From contig JAKSIS010000011.1 in the NCBI GenBank assembly GCA_024398665.1, forward strand, positions 1 to 63,946: a DNA stretch of 63,946 nucleotides, written 5' to 3'. The notes beneath the pieces were generated by a model. It was not told the origin of the DNA and made no database searches. It saw only the letters and a program-made list of their open reading frames with translations. Source of the DNA: Bacteroidaceae bacterium (lineage in GTDB: Bacteria; Bacteroidota; Bacteroidia; Bacteroidales; Bacteroidaceae). Shown piece after piece: positions 1 through 8,161 of the stretch (position 1 is its first letter; the number at the start of each line of letters is the position of its first letter). The translations under genes and the position numbers were made by a program.

Positions 1-240
1 TGCATGTGCGGGACAAATGAACCGGGGCTTGGTCCCACTAAATTTCGGGTGAGCCATTAGATTTTTTTAGAATCTGTATATGTCTGATACTCAGCACCAA
101 ACAAATGGTAGTATAAATGGCCTCCATTCCCGAAATCAACGGATAGTGTTTCAAAAAGTGTGTCTGAGCAGGTAAAAATATTGCAAAACAATGTTTATCT
201 TTGACTTCGAAATGCGTGCACTTCAAAGTAGAATTCACCA
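1..240. other. Leader region upstream of fhs
   Basis: This stretch holds no convincing gene. A 67-codon minus-strand reading frame fills most of it but has no recognisable motif and overlaps the fhs start. The first 35 bases contain a weak, bulged inverted repeat (GGGAC near 10 and GTCCC near 34), possibly the end of a terminator belonging to a gene outside the window. The right half is AT-rich and carries the fhs promoter candidate. Confidence 0.4.
196..203 (+). promoter_or_regulatory. Candidate -7 box for fhs
   Basis: TATCTTTG matches the Bacteroidetes -7 consensus TAnnTTTG exactly and lies 37 bases before the fhs ATG. I see no TTTG at the expected -33 spacing, so this is only a partial promoter call. 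Confidence 0.35.
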
Positions 241-1908
241 ATGAAAACGGACATAGAAATTGCCAGAGAGACGGATCTGCAGCCGATAGGCCTGATAGCA
301 GGGAAGATGGGAATGGGACAGAATGTTCTGGAACCTTATGGAAAATACATTGCCAAAGTTCCGTACAACCTTATCAACGAGGACAGGGTGAAAGCCTGCA
401 AGCTGATTCTCATCACTGCAATTACCCCAACGAAAGCCGGAATTGGCAAGACCACAGTCTCTGTGGGTCTGGCCCTGGGTCTGGCCAGAATCGGCAAGAG
501 GGCTGTCCTGGCCCTGCGCGAACCGTCACTGGGTCCGTGTTTCGGCATGAAGGGAGGCGCTGCCGGCGGCGGATACGCACAGGTGGTTCCCATGGACAAG
601 ATCAACCTGCACTTCACGGGCGACTTCCACGCGGTGACAAGCGCCAACAACATGATATCGGCCTTATTGGACAACTACATTTACCAGCACCAGAAAGAGG
701 GCTTCGGAATGAAGCAGATTCTGTGGAAGCGCGTGCTTGATGTGAATGACCGCTCGCTGCGCCATATCGTGACCGGCCTGGGTCCGCACACCAACGGCAT
801 TACGCAGGAGGCGTCGTTCGACATCACTCCGGCCAGTGAGATCATGGCAATCCTGTGCCTCTCAAAGGACCTGGAGGATCTGGAACGCCGCATAAACAAC
901 ATTCTTCTGGGATTCACCCTGGAGGACAAGCCTTTCTATGTGAAGGACCTGGGCGTGGGCGGCTCGATAGCGGCGCTGCTCAAGGACGCCATCAACCCCA
1001 ACCTGTGCCAGACGACAGAGAACACGCCGGCGTTCATCCACGGCGGACCGTTCGCGAACATAGCCCACGGCTGCAATTCGACCCTTGCCACGAAGATGGC
1101 CATGACTTTCGGCGACTACGCGATTACCGAAGCCGGATTCGGCGCCGACCTGGGCGCAGAGAAATTCATGGATATCAAGTGCCGGAAGGCCGGCATTGCT
1201 CCTGCACTGACGGTGATTGTAGCGTCCCTGCGCGGTCTGAAAATGCACGGTGACGTACCGGAGTCCGATATCAAACTGCCCAGTCCGGATGGTGTCAGAA
1301 AAGGATTCGCCAATCTGGACAAGCACATAAGGAACCTGCGCAGTTTCGGCCAGAGCGTTCTGGTGTGCTTCAACCAGTTTGCAGAGGACGCATCGGAAGA
1401 AATAGAGATGGTGCGTGAACACTGCCGTGAAATTGGCGTGCCGTTCGCGCTGAACAACGCATTCACGGAAGGCGGCCAGGGTGCATCGGACTTGGCAAGA
1501 CTGGTGGTCGAAACCATTGAGAAGAATCCGTCTGAGCCCATAAAGTTCGCATATTCCGATGACCAGCCGGTTATGGAGAAGATTGAGGCTGTCGCGAAGA
1601 ACATTTACGGAGCTGACAAGGTCACCTTCTCACTTGAGGCGCGCAAGAAGATACGTATTGCAATGGAACTGGGCTACGCATGGTTCCCGGTCTGCATTGC
1701 CAAGACGCAATTCTCGTTCAGCCAGGATCCCAAGGCCTACGGCGTGCCATCGGGCTTCAATTTCGATATAAAGGACGTGGTGATCAATTCCGGCGCCGAA
1801 ATGCTTGTGGCCATTGCCGGTGACATTATCCGCATGCCGGGCCTCCCCAAGGACCCGCAGGCCACCCGCATCCGCATTGTGAACGGGCAGATTGACGGGC
1901 TCAGCTGA
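241..1908 (+). CDS. fhs: Formate--tetrahydrofolate ligase
   Basis: ATP-dependent ligase that joins formate to tetrahydrofolate to give 10-formyl-THF, supplying one-carbon units for purine and formyl-Met synthesis in the cytoplasm. The 555-residue length is the usual family size. Residues 62-71 ([10 protein letters not shown]) form the variant P-loop of the family, and a glycine-rich stretch near residue 105 ([10 protein letters not shown]) followed by FTGDFHA is the second hallmark. The ATG at 241 precedes the conserved N-terminal segment directly. It stands alone on the plus strand, 11 bp from the convergent ppa stop. The ahcY gene of the methyl cycle lies at the far end of the window, but the two are not linked as an operon. 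Confidence 0.97.
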   Translation: MKTDIEIARETDLQPIGLIAGKMGMGQNVLEPYGKYIAKVPYNLINEDRVKACKLILITAITPTKAGIGKTTVSVGLALGLARIGKRAVLALREPSLGPCFGMKGGAAGGGYAQVVPMDKINLHFTGDFHAVTSANNMISALLDNYIYQHQKEGFGMKQILWKRVLDVNDRSLRHIVTGLGPHTNGITQEASFDITPASEIMAILCLSKDLEDLERRINNILLGFTLEDKPFYVKDLGVGGSIAALLKDAINPNLCQTTENTPAFIHGGPFANIAHGCNSTLATKMAMTFGDYAITEAGFGADLGAEKFMDIKCRKAGIAPALTVIVASLRGLKMHGDVPESDIKLPSPDGVRKGFANLDKHIRNLRSFGQSVLVCFNQFAEDASEEIEMVREHCREIGVPFALNNAFTEGGQGASDLARLVVETIEKNPSEPIKFAYSDDQPVMEKIEAVAKNIYGADKVTFSLEARKKIRIAMELGYAWFPVCIAKTQFSFSQDPKAYGVPSGFNFDIKDVVINSGAEMLVAIAGDIIRMPGLPKDPQATRIRIVNGQIDGLS

Positions 1909-1919
1909 CCTGCCCTGCT

Positions 1920-2417
1920 TTAAAGTTTTCCGCTGCTGGCGGCAAAGCGCGCCCTGCATTCGGCAATACTGGCAAGCGCCTCATGCTTGGGGTGGTAGTC
2001 ACCCACTTCAACCCGTATCTCCTGCAGGGTCTTGTAGTTGCGGAAGAAATCGGCAATCTCCTTCAGGATGAACGGAGGCAGGTCCTCCAGCGAACCCACA
2101 TCGGCATAACGGGGATCACAGGCGACTACTGAAATGAGTTTGTTGTCAGGAACTCCGCCGTCCTTCATGGCCAGATAGCCCAGCACGCGGGCCGGTACGC
2201 GGCAACCGGGGAAAGTGGCCTCAGAACATATCACCAGGATGTCCAGCGGGTCACCGTCCAGTGCCAGTGTGTCTTCAATCATTCCGTATTCAGCAGGATA
2301 TGTCATGGCTGAATACAGCACGCGGTCCAGATGTATGCGGCCTGTCACGTGGTCAATCTCAAACTTGTTCTTCGAACCCAGCGGTATCTCAATCAGTGCG
2401 TCAACAACGTCTGTCAT
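1920..2417 (-). CDS. ppa: Inorganic pyrophosphatase (family I)
   Basis: Cytoplasmic Mg-dependent hydrolase of pyrophosphate to two phosphates. The family signature DGDPLDI is at residues 54-60, with the upstream EYG motif near residues 43-45. At 165 residues it is slightly shorter than the E. coli enzyme. Its ATG overlaps the stop of the GSCFA gene by 4 bp, so it is the last gene of a translationally coupled string. Removing pyrophosphate would pull forward the two nucleotidyltransferase reactions (the gene at 3358 and rmlA) encoded upstream in the same run, a plausible reason for the linkage. Confidence 0.95.
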   Translation of the reverse strand: MTDVVDALIEIPLGSKNKFEIDHVTGRIHLDRVLYSAMTYPAEYGMIEDTLALDGDPLDILVICSEATFPGCRVPARVLGYLAMKDGGVPDNKLISVVACDPRYADVGSLEDLPPFILKEIADFFRNYKTLQEIRVEVGDYHPKHEALASIAECRARFAASSGKL

Positions 2418-3361
2418 TTTCTTCCAATTTTCTCCATTAATGATCCGTAAGCGGCCATGCGCTTCTCTTCAAATTCAAGTGCAGCGGGCGAACCGGGATT
2501 CAGTTGCCTGTGGCTCATCATTCCCATGACCTTTTCGGATTCGGCCAGCAGCGGCCGCTCCCGTTCGTCAAGCACAAAATCCATGAAACGCTCAAAAACA
2601 TACTGCGCAGCCTGTGCTGTGGGGTGCATCATGTCATCGGCATAAAAGCGGTAGTCGCGCAGTTCGTCCATCATGATCTCATATGCCGGGAAATAGTGCG
2701 CATTGGGGTAGCGCTGCAGCAGTTTCTCCACACCCAGCAGCAGGTTGGCCTTGCTCAGCTGGTTGCCATGCAGTCCGTCCGAAAGGTGTCGGACCGGACT
2801 CACGGTAAAAATCCACTGGCGCTGCGGATTGGCCGCAACATACTGGCTCAGTGTGGAATACACCTGGTCAGGGTCAATCATCTCCCTTTCGAAACGGTCA
2901 GAGGGCAGTTTGTGGCAGTTGGCGACAACCATACCGGTTTCACGGTCGCGGTATACATATGCCGTACCAAGCGTAAGTGACACCCACCCCTGCCTGTAGA
3001 AGAAGTCCGATGCTGCAGCCAGCCTGCCATTTGCAAGCGTCAGGAACTCCTGAGCCGTGGGCCGCGCAAAGTTGCCGTGGTGGTGGAACGAACAGTATCC
3101 GCCGGGCGTTTCAATCACGTCTTCAGGAATGAAGCTGCACCCCAGGGAATTGATTCCGTAACCTTCAAGCAGGCCCAGACAGTCCGATATGGAACAGGGA
3201 TTGAACAGCACGCCGAAGGGGTTCACCTGCACGTCAAAATAGCGGTCCGCCATGCGCTGTCCTATCTCCTGTGCAAAGCATGATCCCACCAGAAGCATGC
3301 TGTCAGCATAGGTGAAGCGCCTGTCCAGCGGCTTTATTCCAACCGGTGTCTGCAGTTTCAT
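2414..3361 (-). CDS. GSCFA domain protein (SGNH-hydrolase-like)
   Basis: The family-defining motif GSCFA occurs at residues 26-30, followed by a conserved NPFGVLFNP segment near residue 48. A late ADDMMHPT motif near residue 240 resembles the Asp-x-x-His block of SGNH/GDSL esterases. There is no signal peptide, so it is probably cytoplasmic. The biochemical function of the GSCFA family is not established as far as I know; an esterase or acyl-transfer role is inference. It overlaps the nucleotidyltransferase stop by 4 bp and the ppa start by 4 bp, so it is coupled to the sugar-activation genes and may act on a nucleotide sugar or glycan made from their product. Confidence 0.85.
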   Translation of the reverse strand: MKLQTPVGIKPLDRRFTYADSMLLVGSCFAQEIGQRMADRYFDVQVNPFGVLFNPCSISDCLGLLEGYGINSLGCSFIPEDVIETPGGYCSFHHHGNFARPTAQEFLTLANGRLAAASDFFYRQGWVSLTLGTAYVYRDRETGMVVANCHKLPSDRFEREMIDPDQVYSTLSQYVAANPQRQWIFTVSPVRHLSDGLHGNQLSKANLLLGVEKLLQRYPNAHYFPAYEIMMDELRDYRFYADDMMHPTAQAAQYVFERFMDFVLDERERPLLAESEKVMGMMSHRQLNPGSPAALEFEEKRMAAYGSLMEKIGRK

Positions 3362-4095
3362 CGGGTTATTCCGTGATATGTTTCCGAAACCTTGCGGTAT
3401 GATTCCAGATTGCCTATGTCATAGCGGCTGCCGGGCATCTCCATAGCGTGTACCGGAGTCTGCGTGCACAGCCATGCAATGTAACTGCCCGGAGCGTCAG
3501 TTCCGCATCCGGCTGCTATTCCGGCAGGCACCAGGCGGGCATCGGCCTTGGTGTAATAGTAGAAAGGCGGGCAGCACCAGTTGGACTTGGGCTGTGCGGG
3601 TTTCTCCTCCATGCCAAGAATGCGGTCACTGGCATCAACCTGGACAATGCCGCATTTTATGAGACGCTTCTCATCAGGCTCAAAGTAGCGCATTATGCAT
3701 GAAGTCTTCTTTTCATAAGCGTAGCGCACGAATTTCTGCAGGCTGAAATCAAGCACGTTGTCACCGGCAATGACCAGCATGTCGTCATCAAGCCCCAGCC
3801 TGTCTATGGCGAACTGGATGTCACGGACAGCGCCCAGACGGGTCTCGTTGGTGGATGTCCCGTCATCGACAACGGTAATGTCCACGCTCTTCCGGGCAGC
3901 CCACTCTTCAAAATGGCGGGCAAACTTGTGGTTGCTTATCACCACGTATCCGTCAACAAGACCGGACCCGTCAATGTCATCAATCAGCCAGTCCAGAATG
4001 GTCTTGTCACCTATCTTCAGCAGGGGCTTGGGAAAGTTCTCGGTCAGCGGGTACAGCCTTGTGGCATAGCCCGCAGCAAGTATCAGGCACTTCAT
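3358..4095 (-). CDS. Sugar-1-phosphate nucleotidyltransferase
   Basis: NTP_transferase fold protein that should transfer a nucleotidyl group to a sugar 1-phosphate. The Rossmann-type start ILAAGYATRLYP lies at residues 5-16, with KPLL near residue 23 completing the G-x-x-T/A-R-x(n)-K-P signature. Asp residues of a metal site (AGDNVLDFS) are near 120, and an EEKP motif near residue 173 is shared with RmlA-like enzymes. It is 245 residues, shorter than RmlA (298) and without the C-terminal regulatory extension. It overlaps the kinase upstream and the GSCFA gene downstream by 4 bp each, so it probably uses the kinase product. The nucleotide and sugar cannot be read from sequence. Confidence 0.88.
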   Translation of the reverse strand: MKCLILAAGYATRLYPLTENFPKPLLKIGDKTILDWLIDDIDGSGLVDGYVVISNHKFARHFEEWAARKSVDITVVDDGTSTNETRLGAVRDIQFAIDRLGLDDDMLVIAGDNVLDFSLQKFVRYAYEKKTSCIMRYFEPDEKRLIKCGIVQVDASDRILGMEEKPAQPKSNWCCPPFYYYTKADARLVPAGIAAGCGTDAPGSYIAWLCTQTPVHAMEMPGSRYDIGNLESYRKVSETYHGITR

Positions 4096-5264
4096 AGCTT
4101 CAATCCGTCAGCCGAATGGCATATTGCAGTCATGTATTTACCTTCAAGTGCCGGGAACTCCTTGAGATATTCCCTTGACACCTTATCTATAATGCTCTCG
4201 CGGTATGCGGGGTCGATGAGCGCCATGCAGCAGCCCTTGAACCCGGCGCCGCTGAAACGGCCTCCGTAGATTCCGTCCGTGCGGGTCATGATGTCATACA
4301 GCGTCTTCAGTTCGGGCGAACCGGTCTCCCAGTTGCAGATTGACGAATTGCCTGACTGGAAGCTGAGACGTCCGTACTCCTCAATGTCACCGCGGCGCCA
4401 TGCCTCGGCACCCGCCATGACACGTTCCTGTTCGGTGTACCAGTGTTCGGCACGCTTGCGCCAGTTGTCAGGCAGACGGTCCTTGTAGGTGTCATATACG
4501 TCACGCGGCACATTACGGAAATATGTCTCGCCAAACTTTCCGTAGTCCATTCCGGCATAGGCCATGAGCGCATACGCTGCACTGCGGCATTCGTCCACGC
4601 GCATGTTGAACTTGCTGCCGGCCAGCGTACGCTCCACGCCGCTGAAGAAGATCGCTATCTCATACGGCTTCATTGAGTCCGATGTGGGTATCAGCTCATA
4701 GGTGTCATCCTTAGTGTCCAGGTACAGCAGATGGTCCTTCATGGAATACATCTCGCAGCTCTGGTCAAGCTTTCCGCTGTTCACGCCCACATAGTTGTTT
4801 TCCGATGCCATGGCAATGGTTATCATCTCCAGTGCGCTGAGCCTTATTCCGTTCACCTTGGCCAATGCCGAAAGGAACACCAGACACACTGCTGCCGATG
4901 ATGACAGGCCGCCTATGGGCAGGGTACCTTCAATCACGCCGCAAAGACCGGTTGAAAGGGTGTAGCGCTGGGCAAGCGCAATGGTCACGCCACGCAGATA
5001 GTCTGCCCAGTCATTCTGCCTTACATCGGCCACCTCACGTATATGGAACTGGGCACGCTTGTCAAACTGCAATGAAAGGAGTTCTATCACACCGTTCTGC
5101 TTGGGCCTGTAGGCAAAATGAATGCCGCGGTCAATTGCAAGACCGGTAATACGGCCCAGCTGATGGTCCACATGTGCGCCTATCGGACAGATTCTGTAAG
5201 GGCAGAACGCCACGTCCTCGGGCTGTTTGCCATATATCTCAAAAAATTTCTCTTCACATTTCAT
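4092..5264 (-). CDS. Galactokinase-family GHMP kinase, galacturonokinase-like
   Basis: ATP-dependent anomeric sugar kinase of the GHMP superfamily. The ATP loop GTLPIGGLSSSAA is at residues 113-125 and the C-terminal GHMP motif SGAGFKGCC is near residue 340. The N-terminal sugar-binding signature is unusual. Classical galactokinases read PGRVNLIGEHTDY, whereas this protein reads CPYRICPIGAHVDHQLG at residues 21-37. From memory that is the pattern of plant galacturonokinase (SPYRICPLGAHIDHQ). It may therefore phosphorylate galacturonate or a related sugar at C1 rather than galactose. It sits 14 bp after galE and overlaps the nucleotidyltransferase by 4 bp, so kinase and transferase would form a two-step salvage route to a nucleotide sugar. 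Family assignment is firm; substrate is uncertain. Confidence 0.85.
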   Translation of the reverse strand: MKCEEKFFEIYGKQPEDVAFCPYRICPIGAHVDHQLGRITGLAIDRGIHFAYRPKQNGVIELLSLQFDKRAQFHIREVADVRQNDWADYLRGVTIALAQRYTLSTGLCGVIEGTLPIGGLSSSAAVCLVFLSALAKVNGIRLSALEMITIAMASENNYVGVNSGKLDQSCEMYSMKDHLLYLDTKDDTYELIPTSDSMKPYEIAIFFSGVERTLAGSKFNMRVDECRSAAYALMAYAGMDYGKFGETYFRNVPRDVYDTYKDRLPDNWRKRAEHWYTEQERVMAGAEAWRRGDIEEYGRLSFQSGNSSICNWETGSPELKTLYDIMTRTDGIYGGRFSGAGFKGCCMALIDPAYRESIIDKVSREYLKEFPALEGKYMTAICHSADGLKL

Positions 5265-5278
5265 AGTTGTTGGGGTTT

Positions 5279-6298
5279 TTAGTTTTCAGGATACCCGTCA
5301 GGGTTGTTCTTCTGCCAGTTCCAGCTGTCACGGCACATCTCCTCAATTCCGAATTCAGCCTTCCAGTCCAGTTCGCGTTCAGCCTTTGAGGGATCGCTGT
5401 AGCATGTTGCAATGTCGCCCGGACGGCGGGGCTTAATGCTGTACGGCACCTTCACGCCGTTCACCTTCTCAAATGCCCTGACAACGTCAAGTACCGAATA
5501 GCCGTGGCCGGTTCCCAGGTTGTACAGTCCCAGACCGCACTTCCTTTCAATGGCCTGCAGGGCCTTGACATGACCGCGTGCCAGGTCCACCACATGGATG
5601 TAGTCACGTACGCCAGTGCCGTCAGGGGTGTCATAGTCATTTCCGAAAACGCCCAGTTCCGCACGCTTGCCCACTGCCACCTGTGTCACGTAAGGCATCA
5701 GGTTGTTGGGTATGCCGTTGGGATTTTCGCCTATTGTTCCGCTCTCGTGCGCGCCTATCGGATTGAAATAGCGCAGCAGCACCACGTTCCATTCGGGATC
5801 GGCCTTCTGCATATCCGTCAGGACCTGTTCCAGCATGCTCTTGGTCCATCCGTAAGGATTCGTGCACACGCCCTTGGGACACTGCTCGGTAATGGGAATG
5901 ATTTCGGGATTGCCATATACCGTAGCGCTCGATGAGAAGATGATGTTCCTGCAGCCATGGTCACGCAGTGCCTGAACCAGCACCAGCGTACCGGCAATGT
6001 TGTTCTCATAATACTCCAGCGGCTTGGCGACCGATTCACCCACAGCCTTGAGACCTGCAAAATGTATGCACGCATCGAACTTGAACTGCCCCATGACACG
6101 GTCCAGACCCTCACGGTCGCGTATGTCGACCTTGAAGAAAGGCACTTCACTGCCGGTAATCCTGGCCACGCGGCGCAGGCTCTCGGGGTTCGAATTGCTG
6201 AGATTGTCAACCACTACTGCCGTATGGCCGGCCTTGTAGAGTTCAATGATGGTATGTGAGCCTATGTATCCGGCTCCTCCTGTTACAAGTATGTTCAT
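5279..6298 (-). CDS. galE: UDP-glucose 4-epimerase
   Basis: Short-chain dehydrogenase-type epimerase interconverting UDP-glucose and UDP-galactose (or the uronic-acid forms) in the cytoplasm. The NAD-binding TGGAGYIG is at residues 6-13. The catalytic Ser lies in SSSATVYG (residues 122-129), and the Tyr-x-x-x-Lys pair is Y149/K153 in NPYGWTK. Length (339) is typical of bacterial GalE. It overlaps the rmlA stop by one base and precedes the galactokinase-like gene by 14 bp. With an unusual kinase next door, the epimerase could act on that product after nucleotidyl transfer. That is inference; general UDP-Glc/UDP-Gal balance is the default role. Confidence 0.94.
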   Translation of the reverse strand: MNILVTGGAGYIGSHTIIELYKAGHTAVVVDNLSNSNPESLRRVARITGSEVPFFKVDIRDREGLDRVMGQFKFDACIHFAGLKAVGESVAKPLEYYENNIAGTLVLVQALRDHGCRNIIFSSSATVYGNPEIIPITEQCPKGVCTNPYGWTKSMLEQVLTDMQKADPEWNVVLLRYFNPIGAHESGTIGENPNGIPNNLMPYVTQVAVGKRAELGVFGNDYDTPDGTGVRDYIHVVDLARGHVKALQAIERKCGLGLYNLGTGHGYSVLDVVRAFEKVNGVKVPYSIKPRRPGDIATCYSDPSKAERELDWKAEFGIEEMCRDSWNWQKNNPDGYPEN

Positions 6299-7194
6299 TA
6301 TTCCAAACCTTGCGGCCTCTTTTCACGGGCCAGTTTCAAAAGATATTGTCCGTACTGGTTCTTGAGCATGGGTCGGGCCAGTTCCTCCAGTTTGGCCTCA
6401 TCAATCCAGCCGTTGCGGTATGCAATGGCCTCAAGGCAGCCAATCTTCAGTCCCTGGCGCTTCTCCAGCACCTCGACAAAGGTCGATGCCTCACTCAAGG
6501 AATCATGGGTGCCTGTGTCAAGCCATGCGAATCCGCGGCCCAGAAGCTGCACCTTCAGTTCGCCGTCGCTCAGGAACTGCTGGTTCACAGTGGTGATTTC
6601 CAGTTCCCCGCGTGCTGACGGTCTGATATGGGCGGCCACATCAACCACCTTGTTCGGGTAGAAATACAGGCCCACCACAGCGTAGTTGCTCTTGGGGTTC
6701 GCAGGCTTCTCCTCAATTGAAAGGCAGTTGCCCTCTCCATCGAATTCAGCCACGCCGTAACGCTCGGGATCACTCACCCAGTAGCCGAAAACTGTAGCCT
6801 TACGGTCCTCCTCAGCCGTGCGCACGGCTTCTTTCAGCTTGCTTGTGAAATGCGCCCCGTAAAAAATGTTGTCACCCAGGACCAGGCATGCGCTGTCATC
6901 GCCTATGAAATCCTTTCCTATTATGAAAGCCTGCGCCAGACCGTCGGGACTGGGCTGCACAGCATAGGTGAAATTCACTCCGTAGTCACTGCCGTCACCC
7001 AGCAGGCGCTGGAAGCCCGGCATGTCCTGCGGCGTACTTATTATCAGGATGTCACGAATCCCGGCCAGCATGAGCACGCTGATGGGATGATACACCATGG
7101 GTTTGTCATAAATGGGCAGCAGCTGCTTGCTCACGCCCTTGGTGATGGGGTACAGCCTGGTACCGCTACCACCTGCCAATACTATTCCTTTCAT
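6298..7194 (-). CDS. rmlA: Glucose-1-phosphate thymidylyltransferase
   Basis: Makes dTDP-glucose from glucose 1-phosphate and dTTP, the first step of dTDP-rhamnose synthesis. Residues 7-18 ([12 protein letters not shown]) and [11 protein letters not shown] near residue 24 are the RmlA signature. GDNIFYG near residue 109, EEKP near 162 and the C-terminal helical region are present. Length 298 is close to the E. coli enzyme. The rmlB, rmlC and rmlD genes are not in the window, so either they lie elsewhere or this gene serves the local sugar-activation group. It directly precedes galE in transcription order, overlapping by one base. Confidence 0.94.
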   Translation of the reverse strand: MKGIVLAGGSGTRLYPITKGVSKQLLPIYDKPMVYHPISVLMLAGIRDILIISTPQDMPGFQRLLGDGSDYGVNFTYAVQPSPDGLAQAFIIGKDFIGDDSACLVLGDNIFYGAHFTSKLKEAVRTAEEDRKATVFGYWVSDPERYGVAEFDGEGNCLSIEEKPANPKSNYAVVGLYFYPNKVVDVAAHIRPSARGELEITTVNQQFLSDGELKVQLLGRGFAWLDTGTHDSLSEASTFVEVLEKRQGLKIGCLEAIAYRNGWIDEAKLEELARPMLKNQYGQYLLKLAREKRPQGLE

Positions 7195-7210
7195 GTCCGT
7201 TTGTCCAGTG

Positions 7211-7242
7211 GGGACAGTCCCTATTCAACAGGGACAGTCCCT
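7211..7242. repeat. Two copies of GGGACAGTCCCT
   Basis: The 53-bp gap between the hydrolase stop and the rmlA start holds GGGACAGTCCCT at 7211-7222 and again at 7231-7242, a 20-bp period. Each copy is a near-perfect palindrome, so the transcript could fold into two small hairpins or one longer stem. It may affect expression between the hydrolase and rmlA, or be a short repetitive element. Confidence 0.6.
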
Positions 7243-7247
7243 GCCAA

Positions 7248-8150
7248 TCAGTCAATGTGTTTCTTTTCTGCAGTCCAGTCCTTGCGTGAAGCCAGTCCGC
7301 AGGGATTGCCCAGGAACATGGCACCGGCCTCCTTGTCACCCTTAAGCTGCCATTCCAGCCAGGCGGTTGCCACAACTGAGAATTCGCCGCCGTGGGGCTG
7401 GCCGTATGTTCCGCCGTGCCCAACCGGGAAGTTTGCGGCAAATGCCGGAACGTGGTCAATACGGTGGAAGTCATCCATACCGTTCTCATAGGCTATGTCC
7501 GATGGCCCGCCCAGCAGGTACATTACCGGAGTGTGGATCTTCATCAGGTCTTCCTTCTTGGGCATGGGCATATTAGGAACGGCACCTGAAGGATCAATGA
7601 AACTGCCGCTGTTGCATATCATGATAGCCTTGAGGCGCGGATCGGCAGCGTTGACCAGGGTCTGCAGACCGCCGCAGGACATGCCTGCTGCAGCAATGTT
7701 GTCCACATCAAGCTTACCGTAATACGGACTGTTCCTGTCACTGTTCTGCTTGATGGCCCAGTCAATGCCTTCAATCTGCTGCTCACTGGTCGACATGGCA
7801 CCGCGGTAACGCTCGCCTTCAGCGGGCCAGTGACCTATGGCAACCACCAGGAATCCGTGTGACGCAATCTCGCTCAGGAAATTCTGATGTTCCCAGGGGC
7901 TGTTGGTGCATGCGCCGTTACCCCAGGCAAGAACAGGCAGAGGATTGTTCTTTCCGAACTTGCTCAGGTCCGCCGGACGGAAAATGGTATGTGCCTCAAG
8001 GCTTGGTTCTTCAACCATGATTGCCTTGTAGGGACCTGTTCCGCCGTCCTCGACAACGCGGTTCTGAGTATAGGTTTCAGGGGCTGCACTTTTGCATGCC
8101 ACCATTGTCACAGCCCCAAGAAGGAGCGCCGTCATTGATAATCTGTTCAT
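7248..8150 (-). CDS. Lipoprotein alpha/beta hydrolase (chlorophyllase/PETase-like)
   Basis: A 300-residue secreted hydrolase. The N-terminus has a hydrophobic segment ending in the lipobox VAC with the lipidated Cys at residue 19, so it is anchored in the envelope. The nucleophile elbow GMSCGG places Ser at about residue 158, and an oxyanion-type WGNGAC segment is near residue 77. Other members of this fold cleave ester bonds in plant wall or polyester substrates. Gene context (immediately downstream of GH51 arabinofuranosidase by 11 bp) suggests a carbohydrate esterase that removes acyl or feruloyl groups from xylan side chains. That substrate is inference; the fold and lipoprotein nature are visible. 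Confidence 0.8.
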   Translation of the reverse strand: MNRLSMTALLLGAVTMVACKSAAPETYTQNRVVEDGGTGPYKAIMVEEPSLEAHTIFRPADLSKFGKNNPLPVLAWGNGACTNSPWEHQNFLSEIASHGFLVVAIGHWPAEGERYRGAMSTSEQQIEGIDWAIKQNSDRNSPYYGKLDVDNIAAAGMSCGGLQTLVNAADPRLKAIMICNSGSFIDPSGAVPNMPMPKKEDLMKIHTPVMYLLGGPSDIAYENGMDDFHRIDHVPAFAANFPVGHGGTYGQPHGGEFSVVATAWLEWQLKGDKEAGAMFLGNPCGLASRKDWTAEKKHID

Positions 8151-8161
8151 ATTGTCAATAG

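Noticed and set aside
38-241. Small minus-strand gene upstream of fhs
   Set aside because: No recognisable motif, overlaps the fhs start, and composition is like non-coding DNA.
3358-4095. Second rmlA copy
   Set aside because: It lacks the RmlA-length C-terminus and differs in the start motif (AAGYATRL versus AGGSGTRL), so I kept it as a general nucleotidyltransferase.
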